NCBI GenBank assembly: GCA_031472005.1
Contig: PZJY01000008.1
Span: 496,001 to 560,000 of the forward strand
Direction of reading: 5' to 3'
Length of the DNA: 64,000 nucleotides
From: Tetracladium setigerum
Lineage: Eukaryota > Ascomycota > Leotiomycetes > Helotiales
Shown here piece by piece: positions 1 through 11,816 of this stretch (the stretch's first letter is position 1; each line of letters starts with the position of its first letter). A model generated the notes under the pieces. That model saw only the letters and a list, made by a program, of their open reading frames with translations, was not told the DNA's origin and searched no databases. A program made the translations under genes and the position numbers.

Positions 1-918
1 TTTGGTAGAAACCAAAACTGAGGAAGAAAAAACAGCGAACCACAGAAACAAGGCGAGGAAGAACAAAATTTTGTATAAGTAGACCTGCGCCAGTTCACCG
101 TCATCATTATCTCTTCTTGGGCATACCGATTATTGGCTGTTGGACTACTACTACGAAGAGAACGGCGTTTACGATTTTATTTGATCATTTTCGAGGGGAA
201 AGGGGGCGTTGGTGGTTATTTCTACGTGCTTGCTTGGTTGCTTGCTATCTCAAAATATTTGATGCCTGAGAGCTGGCTGCTCATTTGGTTGCTAGCAAGA
301 TGATCTCGGTTGATGGCTAGCTAGCTGGGTCGCGATTGGATGAATGCGGGGGGTGAGGGTGGGAAGGCGAATTGTTACTCGAGATGCTCTTATTTTTATC
401 TTCTGCTGAAGTTGTGGAATTGGAGTTGTTGACGGCGGATGGGAGTTGCGGCGCGGAGTCGCGGAAAAAGAGAGAGGTGAGGAAAAGAGACGAGGGAGAG
501 TGAGTATATACACCCACCTACCATCCCACAATACATCAAGCCGCGGTAGTTGCGGAAATGGCAGTAGTTGCAGTGGGAATAACAGTAGTCGTGACGAAGG
601 TAGTGGAACTATACACCCAAAAATTCAATTCAATTCAATTCGTCAATCCATCATGATGTTCGTCTTTCGTCCCCCTTATCACCTCATCCTCCCCTCCTTC
701 CATTGGTGACTCAAATACCCCCAACCAATCCCATCCAAAAAGCACGATAAGAAAAATGCCCAAAAGAGAATAACCCCATCCGCTTGTCCCAAAGACTAAA
801 AAAACAAATGTCCCAAAACGGGTTTGGCAAAGATTGCGAGAAGCAGTCTTTTGGAAATGTGAAAGTTTTCGGGAAAAGGAGAAGAAATTGCAAAAAGTGA
901 AAAAAAAATTAAAAAAGA
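1..918. other. Intergenic, no gene seen
   Basis: Only short unrelated reading frames occur here. The stretch has G-rich and T-rich low-complexity patches and no recognisable coding signal. A poly-A/T tract just left of the tRNA belongs to the tRNA terminator. Confidence 0.5.
901..918 (-). terminator. Pol III T-tract terminator of tRNA-Cys
   Basis: Read on the minus strand, the bases directly after the tRNA 3' end form two runs of T separated by two A. A T-run is the normal RNA polymerase III stop signal, and it lies only a few bases past the acceptor stem. Confidence 0.7.
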
Positions 919-992
919 GTTCCTTACCTGAGTCGAACAAGTGACCTTGGGAATTGCAATCCCACGCTCTAAACCAACTGAGCTAAAGGAAC
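919..992 (-). tRNA. tRNA-Cys (anticodon GCA), intronless
   Basis: A 74-nt cloverleaf can be folded by eye on the minus strand. The 7-bp acceptor stem pairs GTTCCTT with AAGGAAC. The D stem is GCTC/GAGC with a GG-containing loop. The anticodon stem TGGGA/TCCCA closes the loop TTGCAAT, giving anticodon GCA, which reads Cys codons TGC and TGT. The T arm ACTTG/CAGGT carries the canonical loop TTCGACT. There is no intron. Internal A and B boxes lie in the D and T arms as expected for Pol III, and a T-tract follows. Confidence 0.93.
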
Positions 993-2092
993 AATCAGGA
1001 TTGGTTGCAGCCGCGGCTTATTGGGTACTACAAACGTAGCTATGGGATCTAAGTTTAGTTGAGTGACTTTTTGTGTTGTGGGTGAGGCTAATGGGAAGCT
1101 AGAGGTAGCGGATTGTGGGGTAGAGCGGGAGGCGAAGGCGGGACGGAGCGAGGGGTCAATCAGGTACGAAATGGGAGGTACTTTTGCCTTCAAGGTTGTT
1201 TTGGCTGGCAAGGGAGGAGGGAAGGAAAGGGATTCAAATTGGTATGACCAGATAGGTAATGGCATGTTTTAAGTATCGCAAAGGATAGGTTGTTGAGTTC
1301 TTTGGGTCTTGTTCAAATGGTTCGTTCTTTCGGTAAATTTAGTTGCGTGCTGTGTGCTTGGTTTTCGTATATAGAGAGTGGGGGAAGGGAAGGTCAAGCT
1401 AATATTGCTATTCCTTCCCTCCTCCCCCTCTCAAACACAAATTCCTTTTGTATTTGGCTTCATCAAGTCTTATAACGGCCGCCAATATATATATATATGG
1501 CCTTCAAATTACCCCACAGGCGCAATCTACCAGCAAAATTTATGTCCCAGCGTCACCTGATTTCTCATTCCTTCAACCTAAACCTATCTCTTTCCAAGCG
1601 TCTTACATTCTTTTCTGCTGTGAACAACATTTCAATTGACCAGCATTCTATTTATCAATTTCATAGATTTCAGTGGTGTCATCTGAGCCTCTGGGATCTT
1701 CTCGGGCTCTTCACACGGAACCTTGTATCAAGATGGCTAGGCTTGGCAATCAATCTTTTAGATCAGAAAGTTGCAAACTGGCATTGAAATCTAACTATAT
1801 TGTCAAATCTGCGAACCCTGTGTTGATCTTTCTGTGCCTACCGATATTATAGATGAGAAACAGCAATATGGATTGTTTCTTCTGTAACATCTGGAGACCT
1901 GGCGAGGTAAGGTCAGCAACCTTTTGATGGCTGCAGGTGATCTCCGCTATTTGGTGCTTGTAGCATTACTCTGACGCTTAAATGATTCGATTCGGCAACC
2001 ATGACATCTTTCGTGCCTGCAGTTTGTGTCCAGACAGTAAATGTCCAATTGAAACGACATTGTCATATGCCTACACTGACAGCATGTCCACG
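993..2092. other. Intergenic, no gene seen
   Basis: No reading frame here has codon structure or splice signals that I can support. A short AT microsatellite lies near 1485-1499. The stretch separates the tRNA from the 3' end of the C2H2/TPR gene. Confidence 0.5.
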
Positions 2093-5000
2093 TCATCCAC
2101 ATCCCACGTCCCCCACCTCCCCACCTGCCCCACGCCCATATGTCGCAAGCGGGGGATCGTTTGTCGCAGTATTAATATTTGGCAGTTCAGTTGAAGCCTC
2201 AGCTATGGTGGGTGTTTCCAAGCCAGGAGTATCGGTCTGATCATGAGTTTGCTGAGGAATAGAGTCGTGTGAGGGACCGGTTTGGGGAGATGGTTCAGTT
2301 TCAGGCTTCTGGTCATAAGTGTGGGTCGTACTGCCATTCTCATCCGCTGTGCTGCCACTCTTGTCTTTGACATTGACATCGAGAACCTTGAAATTATTGT
2401 TGTCTTCATCGCGATTGTCCTTTCCGTTGTCGTTGTTGGCACTGTAGCTTTTCTGAACGAACCAGGAACGTTCAGACCCTTCCTGGGATGACTTTAGGCG
2501 GCGATGGACATATCCAACGGGCTCAGCATGATTGACAGCCATGGCAGCTTCAATTGCCTCCAAGTTTATATTTCCAATTCTTTCGAGAGCAGCCTTAGTA
2601 CTTATAACAGAGGCTTCAGCCGCCACCAATTGTTGATTCGCGCTGTTGAGTATCTCTCCTTTAACGTGATCTATCCGGCCAATATAATTAGTTGCGAGTT
2701 CGATTAAGGATTTATTCAATCCATTCAATTTCGCATATACGACATGTAAAAGTAAGCTCGCGTAATCATCATGGTTTATCACTGCGTTAACCACAGCTAA
2801 AAGGTCGCTTCCAGCCGCGATGACTTGACTTACAACCCTTAGATATTCTGGATATGACCATGCGTCGAGACGTATTCCATTCCTGAGGGTGTAGGTGTAG
2901 GATTCAAGAGTGTTATAACAAACATCTAGACGTTCCGATATGAGATTCCTCCGCTGAACAGCTGGCATTTCATAATCGAGGGAGGGACGACGAGTCGTGG
3001 TAGGAAGCTGCGCATCTGGAAGGATACTCTTTGTCATTTCCTCATCAGTACCGGGAATCATTGAGATGGGCTTTGCCTCTATCGTTGGTTCGTGCTGCGA
3101 TGCGACTTGGTCTGGGTGAGCCTCTGACAGCGCCGACTCTAAAATCTTATTCGCCACCACCTCATCCTCGTCCTCCGCCTCATCCTCCTCATCCACCATC
3201 TCATCCTTAATCAATACCTCATTCTCCTCATCTTCCACATCGTCCTCACCCAGCGCTGCAGCCTCCGCTGGCTGCTCATTTGCCATATATGCGCTCCTTA
3301 GTTCGCGCCGTATCAAATTCCCTTCATAGGACGTCCCTTGTATATTTGTCGAACATATTAGGTATGCATGTTCAAGTAGGGCTATAGCTTTGGCGACTTG
3401 CCCATTTGCCATATATATGTTTGCAAGTTCATACTGCGACAAGAGCCGGACTGAGTGCGTCTCTGGTAGCGTGTCCCTATATGCCTGGACGACATCCTCA
3501 AGCAGCACTGCAGCTTTAGCAAATTGCCCACTCCCCACATATAATCTGACGAGTTCATACTGCGACTCAACCCGTTCGGCATCTGTCTCCAGTAGCGTTG
3601 CCTGCTGAAACTTGACTACCTCCTCAGCTATCACTATAGCTTCTTTCGGCTGCCCATTCGCCTTGTAACATCTCGCTAATTCATGCTGCACTTTCAGCCG
3701 GTCCGAGTGCGTTTCTGGTAGCGTGGCCTTATAGGCCTGGTATACTTGCTCAAGCAACTCTATGGCTCTAGCTACCTGCCCATGCGCGTTATACGCTCTC
3801 GCTAGATCGTGCTGTGACGTGATCCGGGCTTTATTAAGCGCTGAAAGAGACGTCTTGTGAGCCCGGACTATCGACTCAAGCATTACTATAGCTTTAAATA
3901 TTTGGCCGTTCGCTATATATGCGTTCGAAAGTTTGGTTAGTGAGGTGACCCTTAGCGGGTGTGTCTCCGGTAGCCTTCTCAAAGGACTATTGACTAGATC
4001 CTCAAGTTCCGCTATAGCCATTTTTAGCTTCCCTGTCTCTATATAGATGTCCGCTAGTTTGCTCTTTGATGTGAGTATGAGGTGCGCCTCTGGCATCGTA
4101 ATTTCGTAATAACGGATTTCCCGCTCGAGCGCCGATATGGCTTTCAACGCGCTCTCGTCGCCGAAGCCTCTCATTTCGTCTTGCGATCCGTTATTTTCCG
4201 GGCCATTGGTTAAAGCCTCCGTAGGGGGGTCCACGTCTAATGAAGGTTGTACCTCCTCCGCTTCTTCACTATGGATAGTCACATCCGGAAAGTCGTCTTC
4301 TCCCACATCGCTGAGCGCATCCCCGTCGTCTTGTGAGCTATCATCCTTCAGACCATCATCAATATTGCTATGAGGAAGGGCAAACAAAGCGATTTGCTCC
4401 ATATGCCTTCCCAAATGACGACGAAATTGCTTTGGTTGGCCGTAGATCTTGCCATTCTCTAGTGGAGGCGATAATGGATTTCGACTCGTGTGCTTTCGTT
4501 GAAGATCTTCCTCCCAGTCGTTGCAAAGATGACAGGCATTGGCAGGGATCTTTTCAATTTGCTGTTCACTCTGTAAAAGTAACGCATCCAGAGAAGAGTT
4601 AGCGAGGATGGATTGATGGAAAGAGTTGGTGTGACTGGAGAACAATTCCTGGGTTGAAAATGGATCACTTTCGCAAAATTGGCAATACCATTCCCTTCTG
4701 TGTACCTTGAGCTCGTGATTGAACCATTCGTTTCGGCTCTTAAACATCAGCATGGCACAACCTTCGAAGGTACAGACATAGGGCTTCAGATCGCAAAAGA
4801 CATGTTTTCTGTAGAGGGAGTCAGTCATCAACAATGGCACAGTGATTAGAAAACTCTTACTTCCAAGCTGATTTGTTCTGTACTATCTGCTCCGTAAAGC
4901 AGTAAGGACATTGGAAAGGCTCCCCGTAAACAAATTCGATATCCGGAAACGCAAAGTTCGGTGGCGAAGGCACGGTTAAAAGGACTGGAGCGCCATCAGT

Positions 5001-5942
5001 CCCGAATATAGTAGGATCGTATGAGGTTATGGAACCAAATGACCCTGCATCAGAGATTGGTTTTGAGACATTTGTAACAAGCGTGTCATAGCCAACAAAT
5101 GTTGTGGCTTTGGTTGATGCAACGATTGTCATCTCAGGCATTTCCGGCCGAACCACAGCCCCCACCACAATATCCTTCTCCACGGTCATCTTTTCATGGT
5201 GTTCAACTCGATATTTTAAGAACTGTCGGCGTCTCGTGATGGTTTTCCCCAGGCGATCCAGAAGCCAAGGTTCGCTGCTTCGGGCAGATCCATACTTATC
5301 CCTCATGTACCCAATGTCGGGATGGGCACTCCAAGTGTTGTATCTTGATGCTGCTTTGATGTAGTCATCTCGATTTGGAGAGCTTCGAATGAGGATCGAC
5401 AGTTTCATGAGACTGGAAACGGATGCAGTTATAGCTTTGAGAAGCTCTTGGAGAGTTGACGTTGATCCTTCGTTGCCCTCGATCTTGCTACTCTCCTCTT
5501 CCTCTTCGTCTTGGCTTGAGTCGTCGGAGTCAGTGGAATCGGCAAGGCTCCAAATGACATTTTCCTTGCCACCCGAAAGAATTAAAGATGCTATTAAATG
5601 TGAGATAAAACCCTGATAAGCTGGGATAGATCTCCTACCATTCGTTAAATATTCCTGGAGATCTGTGAGGACTTGAATTGTCCTAGCAGAAATACTAGGT
5701 GCCTCCTTTAATCTCGAGTCCAAAGAAGTCCGAAGTCTACTGTGATGAAATGCTGCAATATTTTTGCCCCAGGCTCTGAATTTTGCCCCGGAGTCTTCAG
5801 CTGCAAGTTTGGTGATCTCATAGTTGATCTCCGGCGGTAATTGAACAATCGCACGCCCACGTACTGGATCTAAAAGGGCGCAGAGCTCAGTGAACAACTC
5901 GAGGCATTTATTAGCCTCGAACGATATCGTGGAAGGGTCCAT
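2093..5942 (-). CDS. C2H2 zinc-finger protein with kinesin-light-chain-type TPR repeats
   Basis: Two exons (5942-4861, 4808-2093; 52-nt intron GTAAGA...CTACAG) give 1265 residues. The N-terminal about 340 residues are helical with an acidic patch. A zinc-finger block follows near residues 345-480: CPYC, then CTFEGC with H-x4-H, CQFC, and CHLC with a distant H-x3-H. Next come six to seven 42-residue TPRs of kinesin-light-chain type (LA..Y...GQ..KAI.LLE), then acidic, helical and Ser/Asn-rich tails. The exon junction falls inside the zinc-finger block, which confirms it. This resembles fungal C2H2 proteins linked to NLR-like families. The TPR units resemble each other closely, as in repeats under concerted evolution. 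It shares a 469-bp upstream region with the divergent DUF7580-type gene. Molecular role unknown. Confidence 0.85.
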
Positions 5943-6411
5943 CTCTTGTGCAAATGCTAAAAAGACTGTCGTTCGAAGCCTAATAGTGACCTGATATCTG
6001 CAAGAAAGCCGGAAATTTCTGGAAGACCGGAGCGATGTCTCGAAAGACGGACTTTAGGTGGGGTTGAAACCTGGCGATTTTGTGCTTCTCGATGATGGAG
6101 GTCTCACAACACTCATTTCATCGACAGTCCCGGAACACAGTTTGTCCTCTTTCTCGAATGTTTGTGTTTGTGTCCTGATTATGTTCAGTTGGCCCCAGCC
6201 TGAACATGTTATCGCAACACTAACTTGGCGCCTCAATAGCCAGTAATATGCCACCATTGCGATGCAGACAACCCCCCTTTTCGTACTCAGCAGCACTTTT
6301 GGATCGAGGCTGAGATCGAGGGATGCGACAACGACGACAACGACCTCATCCATTAGGCTTCATCTATGTCCCCATTTGCAACCCTTTCAGATGTTCTAGA
6401 GGAGCACGAAG
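5943..6411. promoter_or_regulatory. Shared upstream region of a divergent gene pair
   Basis: This 469-bp stretch lies head-to-head between the C2H2/TPR gene (-) and the DUF7580-type gene (+). No coding signal is seen. The short spacing makes a shared or bidirectional promoter plausible, which is inference from layout only. Confidence 0.5.
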
Positions 6412-8626
6412 ATGTCTGGATTTGAGATCGCTGGAGTTATTCTCGGTGGTCTTCCGATCGTGTTTAAGGTGGCTGAAGATTACAAGAAAGGACTGGAACC
6501 CTTGGTCAAATGGCATCGATATGAGCTCGAATTCCGCACCTTCGTGCAAAATGTCGATATTGAGACCCAAATGTTTCAAGCCGTTGTGAAACGTCTCCTC
6601 CAGTATACCGATCTCTCGGAAGGGCAGAAGTCGAGGCTTCTAAAGGGTGAAGATATCGATGGCTGGTGTCATTCGGAGACGGTGAAGGCTCTCCAGCACA
6701 GGCTTGGAGGATCATTTGATGCTTGTAAGAACTTATTAAGAATGTTGGAAAGTGATCTTATCAAATTGCAAAAGATATTGTCACTCAAAGATGGGAGTGT
6801 AAGTTGAATAATGAGTAGAGACATCAATTTAGACGGACCACGCTAACGCCCTTCCCCAACTCAAGGTTGACTGGGCGCGACCAGGCGAGGACAAATGGAA
6901 TTACCAACGAAAGAGAATTGCTCATTCATTCAGCAAAAAGGGCACAGAAACTATTGCCTCTCTCAGTAACAATATTACGCGTTTGCGGGGTCTTTTGGAT
7001 GCCATCGACGAAAGCGTCGGAACTGCCGGAAAATTAGAGCAACGGAAAACGAAGTCGAGTGACACTACTTGGGCAAAGATATTCGAATGTATTAGAAGAC
7101 AGGCTTTCAGTTTACATTCAGCGCTCAGAAATGGATGGAAGTGCACCTGCACTATGCCTCACCTGACTTCTCTCAAACTTGAACGACGCGTTACAGGGGA
7201 ATGGGCATCTCAGTTTGTCTTGACATTTCTCTCACCATCAAACATGGGAGCCACGAGGGAGAAGAAGAGATTTTCTGTGGTTGCCAAGCAGATGAAAATG
7301 GTTGATATGGTAGTGACAACTACGCCTACAGCGAGTTCTGTTCCGGACGGATATCTCAACAAACTCAAGTCGAATATTGAACTATCGACTCCACAAAAGG
7401 ACCAACTATTGTTTTATAATCAATCAGATTTCATTACCAAATCATCTGCCTCACCCAAGTCAACGCTTGGGTTGTTTAGAAAAGCACTCAAAAGCTCTTC
7501 AAACATGGCAAATTCTGGAGCCGGGTCCCTGCCAACCAGCGTGGGATCCAATTGTCCAAGGTAAATGAAGCAGTCTCAAGTCTACCCAAGTGCTAATCAG
7601 ATCATAAAGCCCTTCAATAAGACCAAAATCCTTTAAGAAAGTTGGGTGGAGTTCACCATCATCAACCGGACTTCAAGTGCCACCTGTGCAACACTCACAA
7701 TCGACTCCAAACCTCGGACCAACTACCCTACTAAAAGCTACACTTCCTGATGAGACACCTGAAGTGATACAGCAGATAAACGACCTCTGTTCAACTCTAG
7801 CAACTTGTGATCCAACAAGTCCATGTCTTGGCTATCTCCTCTGTCCAGAAAATCATCGCCACGAATTCCGCTCTCTCAAAACCCCACATGGATCCGTAAC
7901 GCCAACGCAAGATCTTATTTCCCTTGAAGCACTGTTAAATCGTGCGGATCCTAGCCATAGATTGTCACGAAAACAACAATATAGACTTACTGTCATCATT
8001 GCTTCGTCGTTGTTACAGTTGCACACCACACCGTGGCTGACCGGCAAACTCGAAAAGAAAGATATTTTCTTCGAATACTCCGGCTCCGAAGTTTTTGCTG
8101 AACAACCTTACATCGCACACTCTTTTCCGTACACTGCACCAGAAGTGCCTTCTACGCTTGCGGCAGCTCGTTTCGCCACGCGTGCCAGTGTAGTGCAACT
8201 TGGTGGTGAGTCAAAGCTATGTGCACATCTTCAAATGCTTCGAGATATTGTAGCTGGAGACAACATGCTATTTGTTGACTGCTTTCAACAACTATAACAG
8301 ATCCAAGCTAACATCATTCTCCCACAGTACTCCTCCTCGAACTCTGCTTCGGTACCACAATCGAGTCCCAGACCCACTATCGTGCACGCTACCTCCACAA
8401 CGGCCTCCCACATAATGATACAGACTTCCTAACCGCACGAGAATGGATTTTGGAAGTCGAACAAGAGGGCGGTATTGGCTTCCAGGAAGCAATAAAATAC
8501 TGCATTGACACCAGCTGGAAAGCGGATTGGGGGGATATAAATTTTATGCAAGGGATTTTCGACGGCGTTGTTAAGCCATTGGAAGGGATGCTAAGAGACT
8601 ATGGGTGGGCCGAGGGGCTGTGTTAG
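6412..8626 (+). CDS. DUF7580-type fungal protein
   Basis: Four exons (6412-6798, 6866-7560, 7610-8205, 8328-8626) join in frame to 658 residues. All introns are GT..AG, and branch-like CTAAC or CTAAT sites are visible. The N-terminus (MSGFEIAGVILGGLPIVFKV) is the hydrophobic helix seen at the start of many fungal STAND-associated and HeLo-like proteins. The C-terminal half (CLGYLLCPENHR, then QYRLTVIIASSLLQLHTTPW, then LLLELCFGTTIE and EAIKYCID) fits the DUF7580 domain, a degenerate kinase-like fold by my recollection of the family. Catalytic kinase residues are not evident. The divergent neighbour is a C2H2/TPR protein. A role in non-self recognition or stress is inference. Confidence 0.82.
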
Positions 8627-8804
8627 GGACATTATATATTTGTTTGTATAATGAGGATTGGAATGTAAGAAACAACAATCACCCCTAGGTGGAAGGACAT
8701 ACACCATGAACAAATAAGGACGACACATATCCAGCTGTGCCACGTAGGTTTTTCACACCTTGAATACGTACCCTTTTGCATCTCTTGAAGATTCCGTAGA
8801 ATCA

Positions 8805-9622
8805 TCATCTCTGTCTCGGAATCAAATTCGACGCCGGTCTCCTATTTTCCAACCTTTTCCTCCTTTCCACATCAATTAAAACAATTCTCCTATCAACACC
8901 GAGCACCCTGCCCCACATTGACTCCTGGAGCCCAATCTCAATGATTTCGTCCACTCCTGGGATATCAAGATATGGTCCCATCCATGGCTCCATATACTCA
9001 ATATCCCAATCCCACGTTTGGGACATATCATCCAAATGCCGAAATCTGCCTACTTCTCTGCGACTTCGACCAGCACCATAAGTGGTGACAATGATTTTCT
9101 TTTGGTCTTCATGCGTCGCTAGAAAATTGACCTCTGATTCTCTCTCGCGGTAGATATCGAGGGGTCTTGCTGCTGCTGCTGCAGGGTAGTCTGATCGTGA
9201 TATGCCTTCTCCTCTTCTTCCCATTTCCTCGAACTGACCAAACCCAATACTTTTTTCTCCTTTGTCCAAGGTCCAGAGGGAGGAATCTTCACAAAACCCA
9301 CCCGAAGTCCTCTCTCAAGAAGCCAATCTTGAATCCGAACATGACATTCCAACCCCCATCTCACATCTCTTTTCTTCGACTTTTGCGTCCCTGCAAAGAG
9401 TCCAGTCGGACCATAGATAGAAAAATGAATGCTGTAGAGCGATTTGTGCGTAAGTCCGAGACAGAATGAATCGACTTGGCTCATAGAACGGTGAATTTGA
9501 GCTTGCAGTTCTGTGGGGAGATTGATGATGTTGGGTTTGTCCATGGCTTGATCTGCTAGGGGAGGTTTTGAGGAAGGGGGGTGGAAGTCGATGATTTGAG
9601 TGCGGGGTTGTGAGGACGACAT
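8805..9622 (-). pseudogene. F-box-like protein, split by one missing base
   Basis: The N-terminal frame (from ATG at 9622) contains an F-box-like motif, NLPTELQAQIHRSMSQVDSF, then LGLTHKSLYSIH, typical of the family repeated across this window. It runs into a stop near 9119, but a second frame continues cleanly to 8805. The best junction is a run of four G at 9161-9164 (C in the coding strand): one extra base there joins the two frames into about 272 residues with a natural Q-rich to acidic transition. No GT..AG intron fits. It is either an assembly homopolymer error or a true frameshift. F-box proteins act as substrate adaptors of SCF ubiquitin ligases; the target here is unknown. Confidence 0.6.
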
Positions 9623-11816
9623 CGCTTTGTGTTATATATGATTTATTAAAAGTGTACTCGTTTGGGAATCCACTCGATTGGATGTAGTTGTACTCGGTAT
9701 TTGATGTTTGGGTACTTAATATTGAGATGACTCGAGGTGGTGGTCATGGGAAAGAGGCTGGGCAGGATGATGAGTCATCCACTCGACTCCCCTGGATCAT
9801 GAAAAGAACCTTCTAGTCGTTTTGGACATTTGTTGATCATTTTTAGATACTGTAGGAACAAGTTATATGATTGGAATTTCAACCTGCCTAGTTTATTTGG
9901 TTATTTGTTTCAATTTTCATGAATCTATTCTTGCACTAACTATTTAGTGGGGTAACTTGTAAGTAAGTGACAGGCAACAATCCCGCCATAATACAGAAAA
10001 CTAAATCAGGCAACATCTCTCAGCTTAATCTCAATAAAGTGATACAAAGATACAAGCAGAATCATTCATCTGCTGTCTATACGTTTGCCTCCTCTGTGTC
10101 AATAGTCCTCGCTGAGTATGGTGCGCAAAAGGCAGACGTCCCTAACCCAAGCTCGTTTACGGAGTATTTTGTGGTATTTACGATATGATTATATTCCTGA
10201 AGACGAGAGCAAGTTAATTTACATTGTAAATCCCTTGGTCACTTATTTTCGGAAACAGAGTTTGTCACTTGCAACAATTGGAAAGTCATTCCCCTTGCTA
10301 AAACATAAACCGTCGCTTGCGTGCTCTGCATGTGAAAACAAACCTACCTCAGATGATCTCAATCAAGTGACGATAGTATTAAACTTGGATATATTCCCAT
10401 GGCTTTTGTAAAGTTTGTCTTTGCTTCATTTGATCACGCATTTGATCTAGCTAACGGAATCTTTCGCATGTTTCCAAGAAAGTAGTCTGGTGTACAGGAT
10501 TCGTTTGTTCCGCTAGAGTATATAATAATCCTCTGTCTCAGAGACTTTGCATCGATATATCAGTATTCATTCATTATCATCACGACCGTGTCGAGAGCGT
10601 GAGTAGATCGTATTTCTCAGCATATTGTCCTCTCAAAAAATCGAACCATCGGAAAGTCGACAAATCCGAAAAATCAAAATGGTCGAAACATCAAGAATTG
10701 GAAAATAAAAAAAAGTCGAGAATTCGAAAGTTCTGCAAGGTCGTGAAGTTGAAAAAAAGTATAACAAAATGTTAGCGCACGGCGGATTCATGGAAGATGA
10801 AGCAAAGTGACAATAGCTTGCCGGAGCTCCAGGAACAACCCAGGAAAAACACCAGCACCAAGGATGGATGAAACATTAATTAAACAGAAGAAGGCCAACT
10901 GGACAACTGATCAACGCGATACAGAGATGCTCGGAATAGAAATCGGTGGCTAAGACTGGAGTGAGGTAAAGTGCACACGAGACATCAGACGCGCTAGTCC
11001 TCGCTAAGCTCGTTGAACGACAGGGCAGATCTCAGGAGGACGAAGTTCGACACTTCCCGCGCAAAGAAATAGATGATGGAAAGAATGGTTCAACGCAGAA
11101 GAAGAAGTTCCTGTATGACCTCCGATCATTTGGGGGGGGGGGGAGGGGAGGTTACTGAATTTCTGAATTTGTAACAAAATGAACATAAGAATAGAATCTG
11201 GTCGTCTTTGAACCTGTGTTTGAATGCCCACAGTTGCTGAGTCTTTGTTTTCTGTATATATCGTAAAATTAAAGACTCAAGACTTGTTTTGAAGTATATA
11301 GAACTATCCATAACTTCCAAGTTGCTCAACTAATTGAGAAGTGTTCAGGTATAGAAAGGTAGCTTCTTCAGATTCTGTATTAATGGTCGTGGGGACGTTC
11401 CCTTTTCTCTGATTTTCAACAACGATCGCCAACTTGCCAAAGTTGGCCTTGGACTGTCGGTCATTTCCTTGTTGTCGTTCGCTTAACAACAACTATTCAG
11501 TTGTCCAGGCAGACTGTGAATACTTCAGCCACAGTCTTCCCAGCCATGGCTATTGTCTTTTAGCGTCATCTCCATTAACTGTAACAGTGCGATTCGCGAA
11601 TGAATTCGGCGCTAGTAATTCACTCTCGACGCCACCTAGTCAATTGAATGCTAGACACGCGTAAACAAAATACCTCTCGCGGCCATCGGAGACTGCAATT
11701 CCACAACAACTTCACATCTCCCGCCACGACAAACGACACCTGCCAACGACCCTCCGCCCACAACAACCTCTTTCAATGACAAGCTTCTCGTTGATAATAA
11801 ACACACGGAGTACGCA
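9623..11816. other. Gene-poor stretch, possible decayed element
   Basis: No gene is supported. Between 10500 and 11150 there is a TATA-like site (near 10521) followed by a purine-rich, lysine/glutamate-biased but stop-interrupted stretch, which looks like a decayed transposon leader or gag region. A long G run lies at 11131-11143. The last 170 bp before 11817 are the likely promoter and 5' UTR of the RGG-protein gene. Confidence 0.3.
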
